From: an uncultured Micavibrio sp.
Lineage (GTDB): Bacteria; Pseudomonadota; Alphaproteobacteria; Micavibrionales; UBA1664
Assembly: GCA_937896295.1 (NCBI GenBank)
Contig: CALBME010000165.1
Span: forward strand, 1 to 22,680
DNA: 22,680 bases
Direction: 5' to 3'
A program made the position numbers and the translations under genes. The notes under the pieces were generated by a model. That model was not told where the DNA came from. It saw only the letters and a program-made list of their open reading frames with translations, and searched no databases. Below, in pieces: positions 14,677 to 21,837 of this stretch. Position 1 is the first letter of the stretch. Every line of letters begins with the position of its first letter.

Positions 14677-15546
14677 ATGATCACCCTTGGCCTTTTCATA
14701 CCCCCCGCGTATTCCGCCGGCGAGCGTACGCACCTGGCCGCGACGATCGAAGCCAGCGTATGCGACACGCATAAGCACGATGTCGGCATCGTGACCATGA
14801 AAGACCTGAATGACGGTACCAAACCGGATGTGGTTGTGATCGCGCAGGACCCGAACTTCGAAGACATCTGCAGCACCACGGGCGAACAGACTTTCCACGA
14901 CCTCGCCGCTTTGAAAGCCCGCAACCCCCGCGTCAAAATTGTTTTCTACTATACGGGCAGGCATGAAGCCGCAGCCGACACCATCCGCAGACTTCCGTCG
15001 TTTCAGGCAGCGGCTCTGAGTACGGATGTCGATCTTGTTTTTGCCAATGTCCCGCTGTCCCTGACTTTTAACCCGCTGGCCAACAAGGACCGAAGCGTAA
15101 GCCGCAACCCGCGTCCCGACCGCGATCTGAGACGCGTGCTGGAGGCATTGATCGGAAATCGTTTCGAAGGTCGGGTGATATCGCCCCAGCTGGCGGACAC
15201 GGAACCGTATCGCCATCATGTTACGCTGGGCGATCTGGCCATCGACCGGGAAAAGCGCACGGTGACGCTGCACGATACAGAACTGGATATGACGCCGCAC
15301 GCCGCCGCGATGCTTGGCACCTATGCCGCGTACCAGAATTCCTGGGTGCCCACCCCCCTGATGATGTCCAGCATTTACCCGCAAGCCGAACTGGCACAGG
15401 GCCGCGACCCCAAAACCATTGATGTTTATGCCTACAAGCTGAGCCGCCTTTTCGGTGAAATCGGGCTGGGGGCCCTCCACACCCTGCGCTGCACGGGACG
15501 TTTTGTCAGGGCAAACGACTTCACAACCGCACCAGCCGCGCCATAA
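14677..15546 (+). CDS. Atypical OmpR/CtrA-like winged-helix protein with degenerate receiver half
   Basis: The 289-aa protein ends in an OmpR/PhoB-type winged helix (about residues 181-281). VTLGDLAIDREKRTVTLHD matches the leading strands, DPKTIDVYAYKLSRLF (244-259) matches the recognition helix of CtrA (EIKIIDVFICKLRKKL), and TLRCTGRFVRAND matches the wing (TVWGRGYVLRDP in CtrA). The N-terminal half has receiver-like strands (ITLGLFIPP; KPDVVVIAQD at 49-58; RVKIVFYYTGR at 85-95) but lacks the acidic pocket after strand 1 and the phospho-Asp after strand 3, so it probably cannot be phosphorylated in the normal way. It lies directly upstream of ctrA in the same direction. An inverted repeat covers its promoter. 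I infer a phosphorylation-independent transcription factor; the target is unknown. Confidence 0.7.
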   Translation: MITLGLFIPPAYSAGERTHLAATIEASVCDTHKHDVGIVTMKDLNDGTKPDVVVIAQDPNFEDICSTTGEQTFHDLAALKARNPRVKIVFYYTGRHEAAADTIRRLPSFQAAALSTDVDLVFANVPLSLTFNPLANKDRSVSRNPRPDRDLRRVLEALIGNRFEGRVISPQLADTEPYRHHVTLGDLAIDREKRTVTLHDTELDMTPHAAAMLGTYAAYQNSWVPTPLMMSSIYPQAELAQGRDPKTIDVYAYKLSRLFGEIGLGALHTLRCTGRFVRANDFTTAPAAP

Positions 15547-15570
15547 CATCGTACGCCAGCACGTTGTAAT

Positions 15571-15637
15571 GATTCACGAATTCACCCTGCCGCGATTTGC
15601 CGCAACCCCTTGTGGATATTGCTCTTTAAGAAGACTC
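15571..15637. promoter_or_regulatory. Two GANTC sites upstream of ctrA
   Basis: GATTC at 15571-15575 and GACTC at 15633-15637. GANTC is the CcrM methylation sequence in alphaproteobacteria, and one such site controls a ctrA promoter in Caulobacter. Two in about 165 bases is mildly above chance, so the functional call is weak. Confidence 0.3.
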
Positions 15638-15645
15638 GAAACTAT

Positions 15646-15674
15646 TTGTGCACCATGTTAAACTTTGTTAAAAT
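15646..15674 (+). promoter_or_regulatory. Predicted ctrA promoter
   Basis: TTGTGC (15646-15651), 17 bases, then TAAAAT (15669-15674, 5 of 6). The predicted start near 15681 gives a leader of about 30 bases, which contains GGAAGG 6 bases before the ATG. Confidence 0.55.
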
Positions 15675-15689
15675 CTTAACTAAGGTTAA
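15658..15689 (+). promoter_or_regulatory. Four-fold TTAA array over the ctrA promoter (putative CtrA sites)
   Basis: TTAA occurs at 15658, 15668, 15676 and 15686. The first and last pairs each form TTAA-N6-TTAA direct repeats (GTTAAA/GTTAAA and TTAAC/TTAAC). They cover the -10 and the predicted start site, so a bound protein would block transcription. The Caulobacter CtrA consensus uses N7 rather than N6, so identity of the binder is inferred. Confidence 0.5.
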
Positions 15690-15710
15690 CGTAATGACAG
15701 GAAGGTATAC

Positions 15711-16442
15711 ATGCGCGTACTGCTCGTAGAAGACGACAGCTCCATGTCAAAGAGCATCGAGATGATGCTCAAATCCGACGGCCACGTCGTCGACACCACC
15801 GATCTGGGCGAAGAAGGCCTCGACCTCGGCAAGGTCTATGAATACGACATCATCATCCTCGACCTGATGCTTCCTGACATGGACGGCTATGACGTGCTGA
15901 AAAAACTGCGCGCCGCCAAAATCGAAACGCCGATCCTCATCCTCTCCGGCCTTGCCGAACTGGACAACAAGATCAAGGGTCTGGGCTTCGGCGCCGACGA
16001 CTATCTGACCAAGCCATTCGACAAGCGCGAACTGATGGCGCGGGTACAGGCGATCATCCGCCGATCGAAAGGCCACAGCCAGAACCAGATCAAGGTCGGC
16101 GACCGCCTGATCGTGAACCTCGATTCCCGCACCGTCGACATCGACGGCAAACCGGTGCATCTCACCGGCAAGGAATACGGCATTCTCGAACTGCTGGCCC
16201 TGCGTAAAGGGACTACCCTCGCCAAGGAAACCTTCCTCAACCACCTCTATAACGGGATGGACGAGCCGGAGATCAAGATCATCGACGTCTTTATCTGCAA
16301 GCTGCGCAAGAAACTCGAAGATGCATCGCACGGCCTCAACTATATCGAGACGGTGTGGGGCCGCGGTTACGTCCTGCGCGATCCGGAAGTGGCCGGCGAA
16401 GGCGAAACCAAGGCCGAATCCAAGAAAAAGGCCACCGCCTGA
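15711..16442 (+). CDS. ctrA: Cell-cycle response regulator CtrA
   Basis: CtrA is the essential OmpR-type master regulator of cell cycle and motility genes in alphaproteobacteria. The receiver (1-120) has Asp8/Asp9, phospho-acceptor Asp51, Ser79 and Lys101. The winged helix (about 128-223) contains HLTGKEYGILELL, ALRKGTTLAKETFLNHLYNG, MDEPEIKIIDVFICKLRKKL (183-202) and ETVWGRGYVLRDP, which I recognise as near-identical to Caulobacter CtrA. At 243 aa it has a charged, Lys/Glu-rich tail after residue 224, ending KKKATA rather than the Ala-Ala terminus used for ClpXP degradation in Caulobacter. GGAAGG precedes the ATG. It is monocistronic, closed by a strong terminator, and probably autoregulated through the TTAA array. 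Confidence 0.96.
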   Translation: MRVLLVEDDSSMSKSIEMMLKSDGHVVDTTDLGEEGLDLGKVYEYDIIILDLMLPDMDGYDVLKKLRAAKIETPILILSGLAELDNKIKGLGFGADDYLTKPFDKRELMARVQAIIRRSKGHSQNQIKVGDRLIVNLDSRTVDIDGKPVHLTGKEYGILELLALRKGTTLAKETFLNHLYNGMDEPEIKIIDVFICKLRKKLEDASHGLNYIETVWGRGYVLRDPEVAGEGETKAESKKKATA

Positions 16443-16465
16443 TTCCAGACCGGAAACGATATAAA

Positions 16466-16495
16466 AAAAGACCCGCCCTTCCCGGCGGGTCTTTT
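16466..16495 (+). terminator. Intrinsic terminator after ctrA
   Basis: A 12-bp perfect stem (AAAAGACCCGCC / GGCGGGTCTTTT) with a 6-base loop and T-rich end, 24 bases after the ctrA stop. The run of A on the left means it could also act on the minus strand. Confidence 0.9.
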
Positions 16496-16504
16496 ATTCC
16501 GGCT

Positions 16505-16533
16505 TTGCAGTTTTTCCCAAATTGCCCTAGAAC
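16505..16533 (+). promoter_or_regulatory. Possible pgsA operon promoter
   Basis: TTGCAG, 17 bases, TAGAAC: a weak match (3 and 4 of 6). It is the only room for a promoter, since just 44 bases separate the ctrA terminator from the pgsA ATG at 16540. The predicted start falls on the ATG, and no Shine-Dalgarno is visible. Confidence 0.3.
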
Positions 16534-16539
16534 CAGTTC

Positions 16540-17121
16540 ATGGGTAAACGCCTGAACATCCCCAATATTTTGACCCTCTCGCGCATCGCCGTGATTCCCG
16601 TGGTCATGATCCTCTTTTACATGCAGACCCGCATCAGCCTGTGGTGCGCGCTGGCCCTGTTCACGCTCGGCGGCATTACCGATTTCTTCGACGGCTACCT
16701 CGCCCGCCGCTGGAACATGATGTCGGCCTTTGGTCGCTTCCTCGACCCTATCGCCGATAAGCTGCTGGTTGCCTCCATGCTGATCCTGCTGGCCGCCTTC
16801 GACCGCATGCCCGGGCTGTGGTCCATCCCCGCAGTTCTGATCATGATGCGCGAAATGCTGATCGCGGGGCTTCGTGAATTTCTGGGCCCCCACCGCATCA
16901 TCCTGCCTGTATCGCGCCTTGCAAAATGGAAGACGACAAGCCAGATGGTCGCCATGGGTTTCCTCATCATGGGCGGTCACGGCGAAGAACTGGTGCCGCA
17001 CAACCTTCTCATCGGCCAGATCGGCATTACCATTGCCGCCGCGCTGACCGTCATCACAGGCTGGGACTACATGAAAAAGGGTCTTGCAGCCATTCAGGAC
17101 ATGGATGACGGCAAGGTATGA
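16540..17121 (+). CDS. pgsA: CDP-diacylglycerol-glycerol-3-phosphate 3-phosphatidyltransferase
   Basis: PgsA makes phosphatidylglycerophosphate from CDP-diacylglycerol and glycerol-3-phosphate at the inner membrane, the committed step to phosphatidylglycerol and cardiolipin. The complete CDP-alcohol phosphotransferase motif is visible: Asp51-Gly52-x2-Ala55-Arg56-x8-Gly65-x3-Asp69-x3-Asp73. The start MGKRLNIPNILTLSRI is typical, and the 193-aa length and membrane helices fit. Phosphatidylserine synthase is a related alternative, but the start and motif context favour PgsA. It is the first gene of a tightly overlapping operon (its stop overlaps the pyrD ATG). Confidence 0.93.
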   Translation: MGKRLNIPNILTLSRIAVIPVVMILFYMQTRISLWCALALFTLGGITDFFDGYLARRWNMMSAFGRFLDPIADKLLVASMLILLAAFDRMPGLWSIPAVLIMMREMLIAGLREFLGPHRIILPVSRLAKWKTTSQMVAMGFLIMGGHGEELVPHNLLIGQIGITIAAALTVITGWDYMKKGLAAIQDMDDGKV

Positions 17122-18197
17122 GCATCGACCTCTACCCGTTGATCCGCCCTCTGCTTTTCCGCATGGATGCGGAAACCGCCCATAAAATTGCCCTGCAGTC
17201 CCTGAAATGGAAACTGGTCCCGGCGGACCGCACGCCGCATGACGTGCGCCTGCGCCAGACGGTCCTGGGCCTCGACTTTCTCAATCCGGTCGGCATCAGC
17301 GCCGGGTTCGACAAGAACGCCTTTGTTCTGGATGAAGTACAGCGCCTTGGCATCGGCTTCATGGAGGCAGGGTCGGTAACACCCAAACCGCAATACGGCA
17401 ATCCGCGCCCGCGCCTGTTCCGCGATCCGGGCACGCGTTCGGTCATCAACCGCATGGGCATGAGCAACGAAGGCATGGACGCCTTTGCCAAACGGTACAG
17501 CGACTTCCGGCGCTATGGTGACAACTGCGACGCCATCATCGGCATCAACATCGCCAAGAACAAGGACACGGAAGATCCGGCTGCCGATTACCTGACGCTG
17601 ATCGAGGCATTCGCGCTGACCGCGAATTACCTGACCGTCAATATTTCATCCCCCAATACGCCGGGCCTGCGCACCCTGCAGGGGCGCGCCATTCTGCTGC
17701 CGCTGCTGAACGCGCTTGTCCAAAAAAGGGACGAAGTGTGCAAAGGTACCCGTAAAACACCGCTGCTGATCAAGCTGGCCCCCGACCTTGCCGACGATGA
17801 ATGCGAAGACATCGCACAGGTGGTGGTGGAATCCGGTGTCGACGGGCTGGTCCTGACCAATACAACGCTCGACCGGCCCGCGTCGCTACCCAAGCCATTC
17901 GCGAATGAAACCGGCGGCCTGTCCGGCCCTTTCGTGCGCAACAAATCCACCGCCATGATCCGCACGTTTTACAGGCTGACACAGGGCAGACTGCCCATCA
18001 TCGGTGTCGGCGGCATTTCATCGGGTCTGGATGCATACGAAAAAATTCGCGCCGGCGCCTGCCTAATACAGCTTTACAGCGCGCTGGTCTTCGAGGGCCC
18101 TGCCCTGATCGGCCGGATCAAACGCGATCTCGGCGCGCTGCTCGCGCGGGATGGCTTCAAAAACATCACGGACGCCATCGGCGTGGACGCGTCATGA
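17118..18197 (+). CDS. pyrD: Dihydroorotate dehydrogenase (quinone), class 2
   Basis: PyrD oxidises dihydroorotate to orotate in pyrimidine synthesis, passing electrons from FMN to quinone at the inner membrane. The 359-aa product begins with the class 2 membrane-contacting helices (MSIDLYPLIRPLLFRMDAET) and contains GFDKNA at 63-68, NRMGMSN at 111-117, the catalytic-Ser motif NISSPNTPGLR at 175-185, and FMN-phosphate glycines in GVGGISS near 295. The class 2 type suits an aerobic or respiring Gram-negative. Its ATG overlaps the pgsA stop, and its stop overlaps the ATG of the HAD gene (ATGA in both cases). Confidence 0.96.
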   Translation: MSIDLYPLIRPLLFRMDAETAHKIALQSLKWKLVPADRTPHDVRLRQTVLGLDFLNPVGISAGFDKNAFVLDEVQRLGIGFMEAGSVTPKPQYGNPRPRLFRDPGTRSVINRMGMSNEGMDAFAKRYSDFRRYGDNCDAIIGINIAKNKDTEDPAADYLTLIEAFALTANYLTVNISSPNTPGLRTLQGRAILLPLLNALVQKRDEVCKGTRKTPLLIKLAPDLADDECEDIAQVVVESGVDGLVLTNTTLDRPASLPKPFANETGGLSGPFVRNKSTAMIRTFYRLTQGRLPIIGVGGISSGLDAYEKIRAGACLIQLYSALVFEGPALIGRIKRDLGALLARDGFKNITDAIGVDAS

Positions 18198-19039
18198 CCC
18201 CGCCCCTTTTCAAAGGCATCTCCGTTTTCGCCGACAAATACGATTACTTTCTGGTCGACATCTGGGGCGTCCTGCATGACGGGCAAAAGGCATATCCCGG
18301 AGCAGCCGACGCCATGCGCTACCTGAAGGAAGCAGGCAAAACCGTTCTGCTCCTCTCAAATTCGCCCAACCGTGCAAGCCGCGTGGTGCAAAAGGTGTTG
18401 AACCCCATCGGTATCCCGGCCGATACGTACCAGCACATCATGACCTCCGGCGAAGCCGCGCATGATTACATGGCGCAGCATCACGCCGGACAGAAAGTCT
18501 ATACCTTCTGGGACGATGAAAACCCGACCGCGCTCGACAATCTCGACGTCACCCGCGTTTACGATGTGAATGATGCGGATTTCATCTATGCATCCCTCAT
18601 TCCCGGCCATTCCGAGCACGTTATGTACGACGATGTTCTGACCCGTGCGCTCGCACGCGACATCCCGTTCATCTGCGGCAATCCTGACCGCGTGGTTTTA
18701 CACGGCGATACGCTGGTCATGTGCGTGGGTGCCCTCGCCGAAACCTATGAAGGCAAAGGCGGCAAGGTCGTGTGGTTCGGCAAACCGTTTAAACCCATCT
18801 ACGATCAGGCATGGGAAACGCTGGGCAGGCCCGACAAGTCGAAAATGATTGCCATCGGTGACGGGCTTCTGACCGATGTCGGCGGCGCCAACACCTTCGG
18901 CTGCGACGTGGTCTGGAACGTCGAAGGCATCCACTGGGACGAAGTCGCAACAAATAACCGTATCGACACCGCCAAGCTTCAGTCCACGCTCGACGGAAAC
19001 CCGCAACCCATTGGTTTACTTCACGGTTTTACCGTTTAA
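18194..19039 (+). CDS. HAD-superfamily class IIA hydrolase (TIGR01459-like)
   Basis: A 281-aa HAD phosphatase-like protein. Motif I is DIWGVLHDG (Asp22; the second Asp of the usual DxD is replaced by Trp24, as is typical of this subfamily), motif II LLSNSPNR (Ser55), motif III Lys198 in FGKPFKP, and motif IV GDGLLTD (Asp223, Asp228). The cap between about 65 and 190 places it in class IIA with NagD-like proteins. The substrate is unknown; without the second motif I Asp, typical phosphomonoesterase activity may be altered. It is the third member of the overlapping pgsA-pyrD operon. Confidence 0.88.
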   Translation: MTPPLFKGISVFADKYDYFLVDIWGVLHDGQKAYPGAADAMRYLKEAGKTVLLLSNSPNRASRVVQKVLNPIGIPADTYQHIMTSGEAAHDYMAQHHAGQKVYTFWDDENPTALDNLDVTRVYDVNDADFIYASLIPGHSEHVMYDDVLTRALARDIPFICGNPDRVVLHGDTLVMCVGALAETYEGKGGKVVWFGKPFKPIYDQAWETLGRPDKSKMIAIGDGLLTDVGGANTFGCDVVWNVEGIHWDEVATNNRIDTAKLQSTLDGNPQPIGLLHGFTV

Positions 19040-19068
19040 TTCACATAAAAACTACATTGTGCTATAAT
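19040..19068 (+). promoter_or_regulatory. Strong sigma-70-type promoter, predicted leaderless
   Basis: TTCACA (5 of 6), exactly 17 bases, then a perfect TATAAT (19063-19068). A start 8 bases after the -10 falls on the A of ATG 19076, and no Shine-Dalgarno is present. Confidence 0.65.
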
Positions 19069-19075
19069 AGCTGGC

Positions 19076-19546
19076 ATGAGAAAAGGCATTAAAACCGTTT
19101 TCAATGTGGCTGCCGGCTCCCTCGCCGCTGTGGCCATACTCGCAGGTGCAGGTGCAGGCATTCTGGGTGGTTTACGCTTATATGAAACCGCATCACAGCA
19201 AACACAGACATGCACGGTGACAGAATCTTACGTGTCTGCTGCATACGGCCGTGTCAAAAATACCGGCTTTTCGCGCAAAATAAATTTCATACGTACGCAG
19301 GAATGCGGGACGCTGCGAAATGACACGGTCTCCATCCCCTTACTGACCCAGCCCGACTTCAAAACAAACTATTGCGCCATCAAGCCGGGCGACACAGTCC
19401 AGGTTCGGACATTCAAACGCCTGCCCGGTATGGAGGCGCAGTTTGTTCATCATGTAATTAAACGTGAAAAAACGGACCCCGGAATGGCTGCGCGCGAAGA
19501 TCCACACGCCACAAAACAGCGTGCTGATTTCTGCAAACCGTTTTGA
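19076..19546 (+). CDS. Unrecognised single-pass membrane protein with four Cys
   Basis: A 156-aa protein. A positively charged start (MRKGIK) is followed by a Gly/Ala-rich hydrophobic segment (about 8-33), an anchor or uncleaved signal, with the rest probably periplasmic. The outer part contains Cys46, Cys77, Cys100 and Cys153, an even number that could form disulfides. It reads as a small beta domain (CTVTESYV, INFIRTQECG, GDTVQVRTFKR), ending in a basic tail. No family recognised. It has its own strong promoter and ends at 19546, next to the stop of the convergent phosphatase gene. Confidence 0.8.
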   Translation: MRKGIKTVFNVAAGSLAAVAILAGAGAGILGGLRLYETASQQTQTCTVTESYVSAAYGRVKNTGFSRKINFIRTQECGTLRNDTVSIPLLTQPDFKTNYCAIKPGDTVQVRTFKRLPGMEAQFVHHVIKREKTDPGMAAREDPHATKQRADFCKPF

Positions 19547-19981
19547 TTACTTTTTAATAGCTGTAAGCCAGCGCTTGCACGCAGCCTCGATCTGGTCCAG
19601 CACACGGTCGAACCCGTCACCGGGTCCGTAATACGGATCGCCCACATCTACATCGTCGAACATTCTGATCTTATGATGCAGGGCTGGCGGGCACGCACGT
19701 TCAAGCGTGAGCTTGTGACCGCTGTCCATCGCGAGGATCAGGTCGAAAACCTCAAAATCGTCATACGTCACCTGCCGCGCGCGCAAATCCGACATGTCAT
19801 AGCCGCGGGAACGCGCGGCGGCGATTGAGCGCGGGTCCGACCCGTGTCCAACATGATAGGCATGGGTCCCGGCGGATTCGACATAAACATCCGCCCCGGT
19901 TTCAGCCGCCAGATGGCGGAAAACCGCGTGCGCCGTGGGGGAACGGCAGATATTGCCGGTGCAGACAAACAGGATTTTCAT
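19547..19981 (-). CDS. Low-molecular-weight protein-tyrosine phosphatase
   Basis: A 144-aa LMW-PTP of normal length. The P-loop VCTGNICRS (Cys7-x5-Arg13-Ser14) is at the N-terminus, and the general acid Asp115 is in DPYYG. In bacteria these enzymes often act with tyrosine kinases in polysaccharide export, but no kinase is in view, so the substrate is unknown. Arsenate reductase relatives share the fold, but the DPY motif favours a phosphatase. A GAGGAG lies 12 bases upstream of the ATG (19981), rather far. It is divergent from the solute-binding protein gene 34 bases away and convergent with the membrane protein gene. Confidence 0.93.
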   Translation of the reverse strand: MKILFVCTGNICRSPTAHAVFRHLAAETGADVYVESAGTHAYHVGHGSDPRSIAAARSRGYDMSDLRARQVTYDDFEVFDLILAMDSGHKLTLERACPPALHHKIRMFDDVDVGDPYYGPGDGFDRVLDQIEAACKRWLTAIKK

Positions 19982-20015
19982 GGCTATAGTTTACTCCTCT
20001 TTCACATGAGGTTCC

Positions 20016-21797
20016 ATGCTTCGCATTCTACTGCTGACCGCTGCCCTTCTGGTCCCCTTTTCCAGCTTCGCTGCCGAGCCTGTGCACGGCCTGACCGTTT
20101 TCGGCGCGCCGAAATACAAGGCTGACTTCAAACATTTCGATTACGTGAACCCTGATGCGCCCAAGGGCGGCACCATGCGCCTGTCAGCCATCGGCACGTA
20201 CGATTCCATGAACCCGTTCATCGTCAAGGGCGTGCCGGCCGCGAATATCGGGATGATTTACCAGACACTGCTGACATCATCGTCCGACGAACCCTTCGCT
20301 GAATACGGCCTTCTGGCGGAAAGCATCGAAATGCCGGAAGACCGGTCTTCCGTCACCTTCAACCTACGCAAGGAAGCCGTATGGGAAGACGGCCAACCAT
20401 TGACCGCCGATGACGTGGTCTGGTCGTTCAACACGCTGATGAGCAAGGGCGCACCCTTCTACAGTGCCTATTACAGTGAAGTGGCCAGCGCCACGGCTGA
20501 AAACAAGCACCGCATCACCTTCAAATTCAAACAGGCAGGCAACCGCGAACTGCCACTTATCATCGGCCAGATGCCCGTGCTGCCCAGGCATTACTGGGAC
20601 AAGCGCGATTTTGCCAAAACATCGCTGGAACGGCCCATCGGATCGGGACCTTACAAGGTTTACGTGATCGACCCCGGTCACAGCATCACTTTTGAGCGTG
20701 TCAAAAACTGGTGGGGTGCAAACCTGCCCGTCAACAAGGGACGCTATAACTTCGATCGCCTTGTCATCGATTATTACCGCGACAGCACCGTGGTGGTGGA
20801 GGCGTTTTTCGCCGGGCGCTATGATGTGCGTCAGGAAAACATCGCCAAGGTCTGGGCCACCGGCTATGACGCCCCGCCCGTCAAAGACGGCCGCATTAAA
20901 AAGGAAGAAATCAAAAACGGCCTGCCCGCAGGGATGCAGGGTTTCGTCTTCAACATCCGCAGACCCGTCTTTGCCGACCGCGAGGTGCGCAAGGCCCTTC
21001 AATACGCCTTCGACTTTGAATGGGGCAACAAGGCAATGGCGCATAACGCGTATAAGCGCGATTATTCGTACTTTACCAACTCGATCTACGCCGCCACCGG
21101 TCTGCCCACGGGCAAGGAACTGGAAATCTTAAGCGCACACAAGGACAAGCTGCCGCCGGAACTGTTTACGCAGGAATATAAAAACCCTGTCACCGACGGT
21201 TCAGGCGATGCGCGCGCAAACCTGCGCACCGCGATGAAAATCCTGGACGACGCCGGCTGGAAAGTCGGACCCGACGGCATCCGCGTCAAGGATGGCACCC
21301 GCCTGTCGTTTGAAATCATGGAAAACCAGCCCGAATTCGAACGCTGGGTCCTGCCTTTCATCCGTAATCTGAAACGCATCGGGGTCGAAGCGACATTCCG
21401 TGTCATTGACGCATCGCAATACGTCGCACGCATGAATGATTTTGATTTCGACATGACGGTTTCCGGCTTTGGCCAGTCCTTAAGCCCCGGAAACGAACAA
21501 CGCGAATACTGGGGCTCGGAAAAAGCCGATGCGCCGGGAAGCCGCAACCTGATCGGCATCAAGAATCCCGTGGTGGATGCCATCGTCGCAAAAATCACGC
21601 AGTCGAAGACACAGGAAGACCTGGTTGCGTCGGTAAAGGCGCTCGACCGCGTTCTGCTGTGGAATTATTACGTGATCCCGCAATGGTATACCGATGTCTG
21701 GAAAGTGGCATACTGGAACAAGTTCGAACGCCCGGCCACGCAGGCACCTTACGATCTGGGCATTGCGGATACATGGTGGGCGAAGGACACCAAATAA
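20016..21797 (+). CDS. ABC-transporter solute-binding protein, family 5 (YejA-like)
   Basis: A 593-aa periplasmic binding protein of the oligopeptide/dipeptide class. The signal peptide is clear (MLRILLLTAALLVPFSSFA, cleaved before AEP). HGLTVFGAPKYKADFKHFDY and NPDAPKGGTMRLSAIGTYDS are typical of YejA (microcin C/peptide uptake), as is the family's mid-protein FNIRRPVFADREVRKALQYA near 310-330. GAGG precedes the ATG. Permease and ATPase genes (yejB, E, F) do not follow; the next gene is kdsB. Either they lie elsewhere or this copy works with another transporter. Peptide uptake is the likely role; the exact ligand is unknown. Confidence 0.92.
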   Translation: MLRILLLTAALLVPFSSFAAEPVHGLTVFGAPKYKADFKHFDYVNPDAPKGGTMRLSAIGTYDSMNPFIVKGVPAANIGMIYQTLLTSSSDEPFAEYGLLAESIEMPEDRSSVTFNLRKEAVWEDGQPLTADDVVWSFNTLMSKGAPFYSAYYSEVASATAENKHRITFKFKQAGNRELPLIIGQMPVLPRHYWDKRDFAKTSLERPIGSGPYKVYVIDPGHSITFERVKNWWGANLPVNKGRYNFDRLVIDYYRDSTVVVEAFFAGRYDVRQENIAKVWATGYDAPPVKDGRIKKEEIKNGLPAGMQGFVFNIRRPVFADREVRKALQYAFDFEWGNKAMAHNAYKRDYSYFTNSIYAATGLPTGKELEILSAHKDKLPPELFTQEYKNPVTDGSGDARANLRTAMKILDDAGWKVGPDGIRVKDGTRLSFEIMENQPEFERWVLPFIRNLKRIGVEATFRVIDASQYVARMNDFDFDMTVSGFGQSLSPGNEQREYWGSEKADAPGSRNLIGIKNPVVDAIVAKITQSKTQEDLVASVKALDRVLLWNYYVIPQWYTDVWKVAYWNKFERPATQAPYDLGIADTWWAKDTK

Positions 21798-21837
21798 AGG
21801 GCTTCCATAACCTGCTGACATGATTAAACTTCGGTCC

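Noticed and set aside
14662..15549. A 295-aa minus-strand ORF covering the CtrA-like gene
   Set aside because: The plus frame has a winged-helix pattern aligned with CtrA; the minus frame is a shadow.
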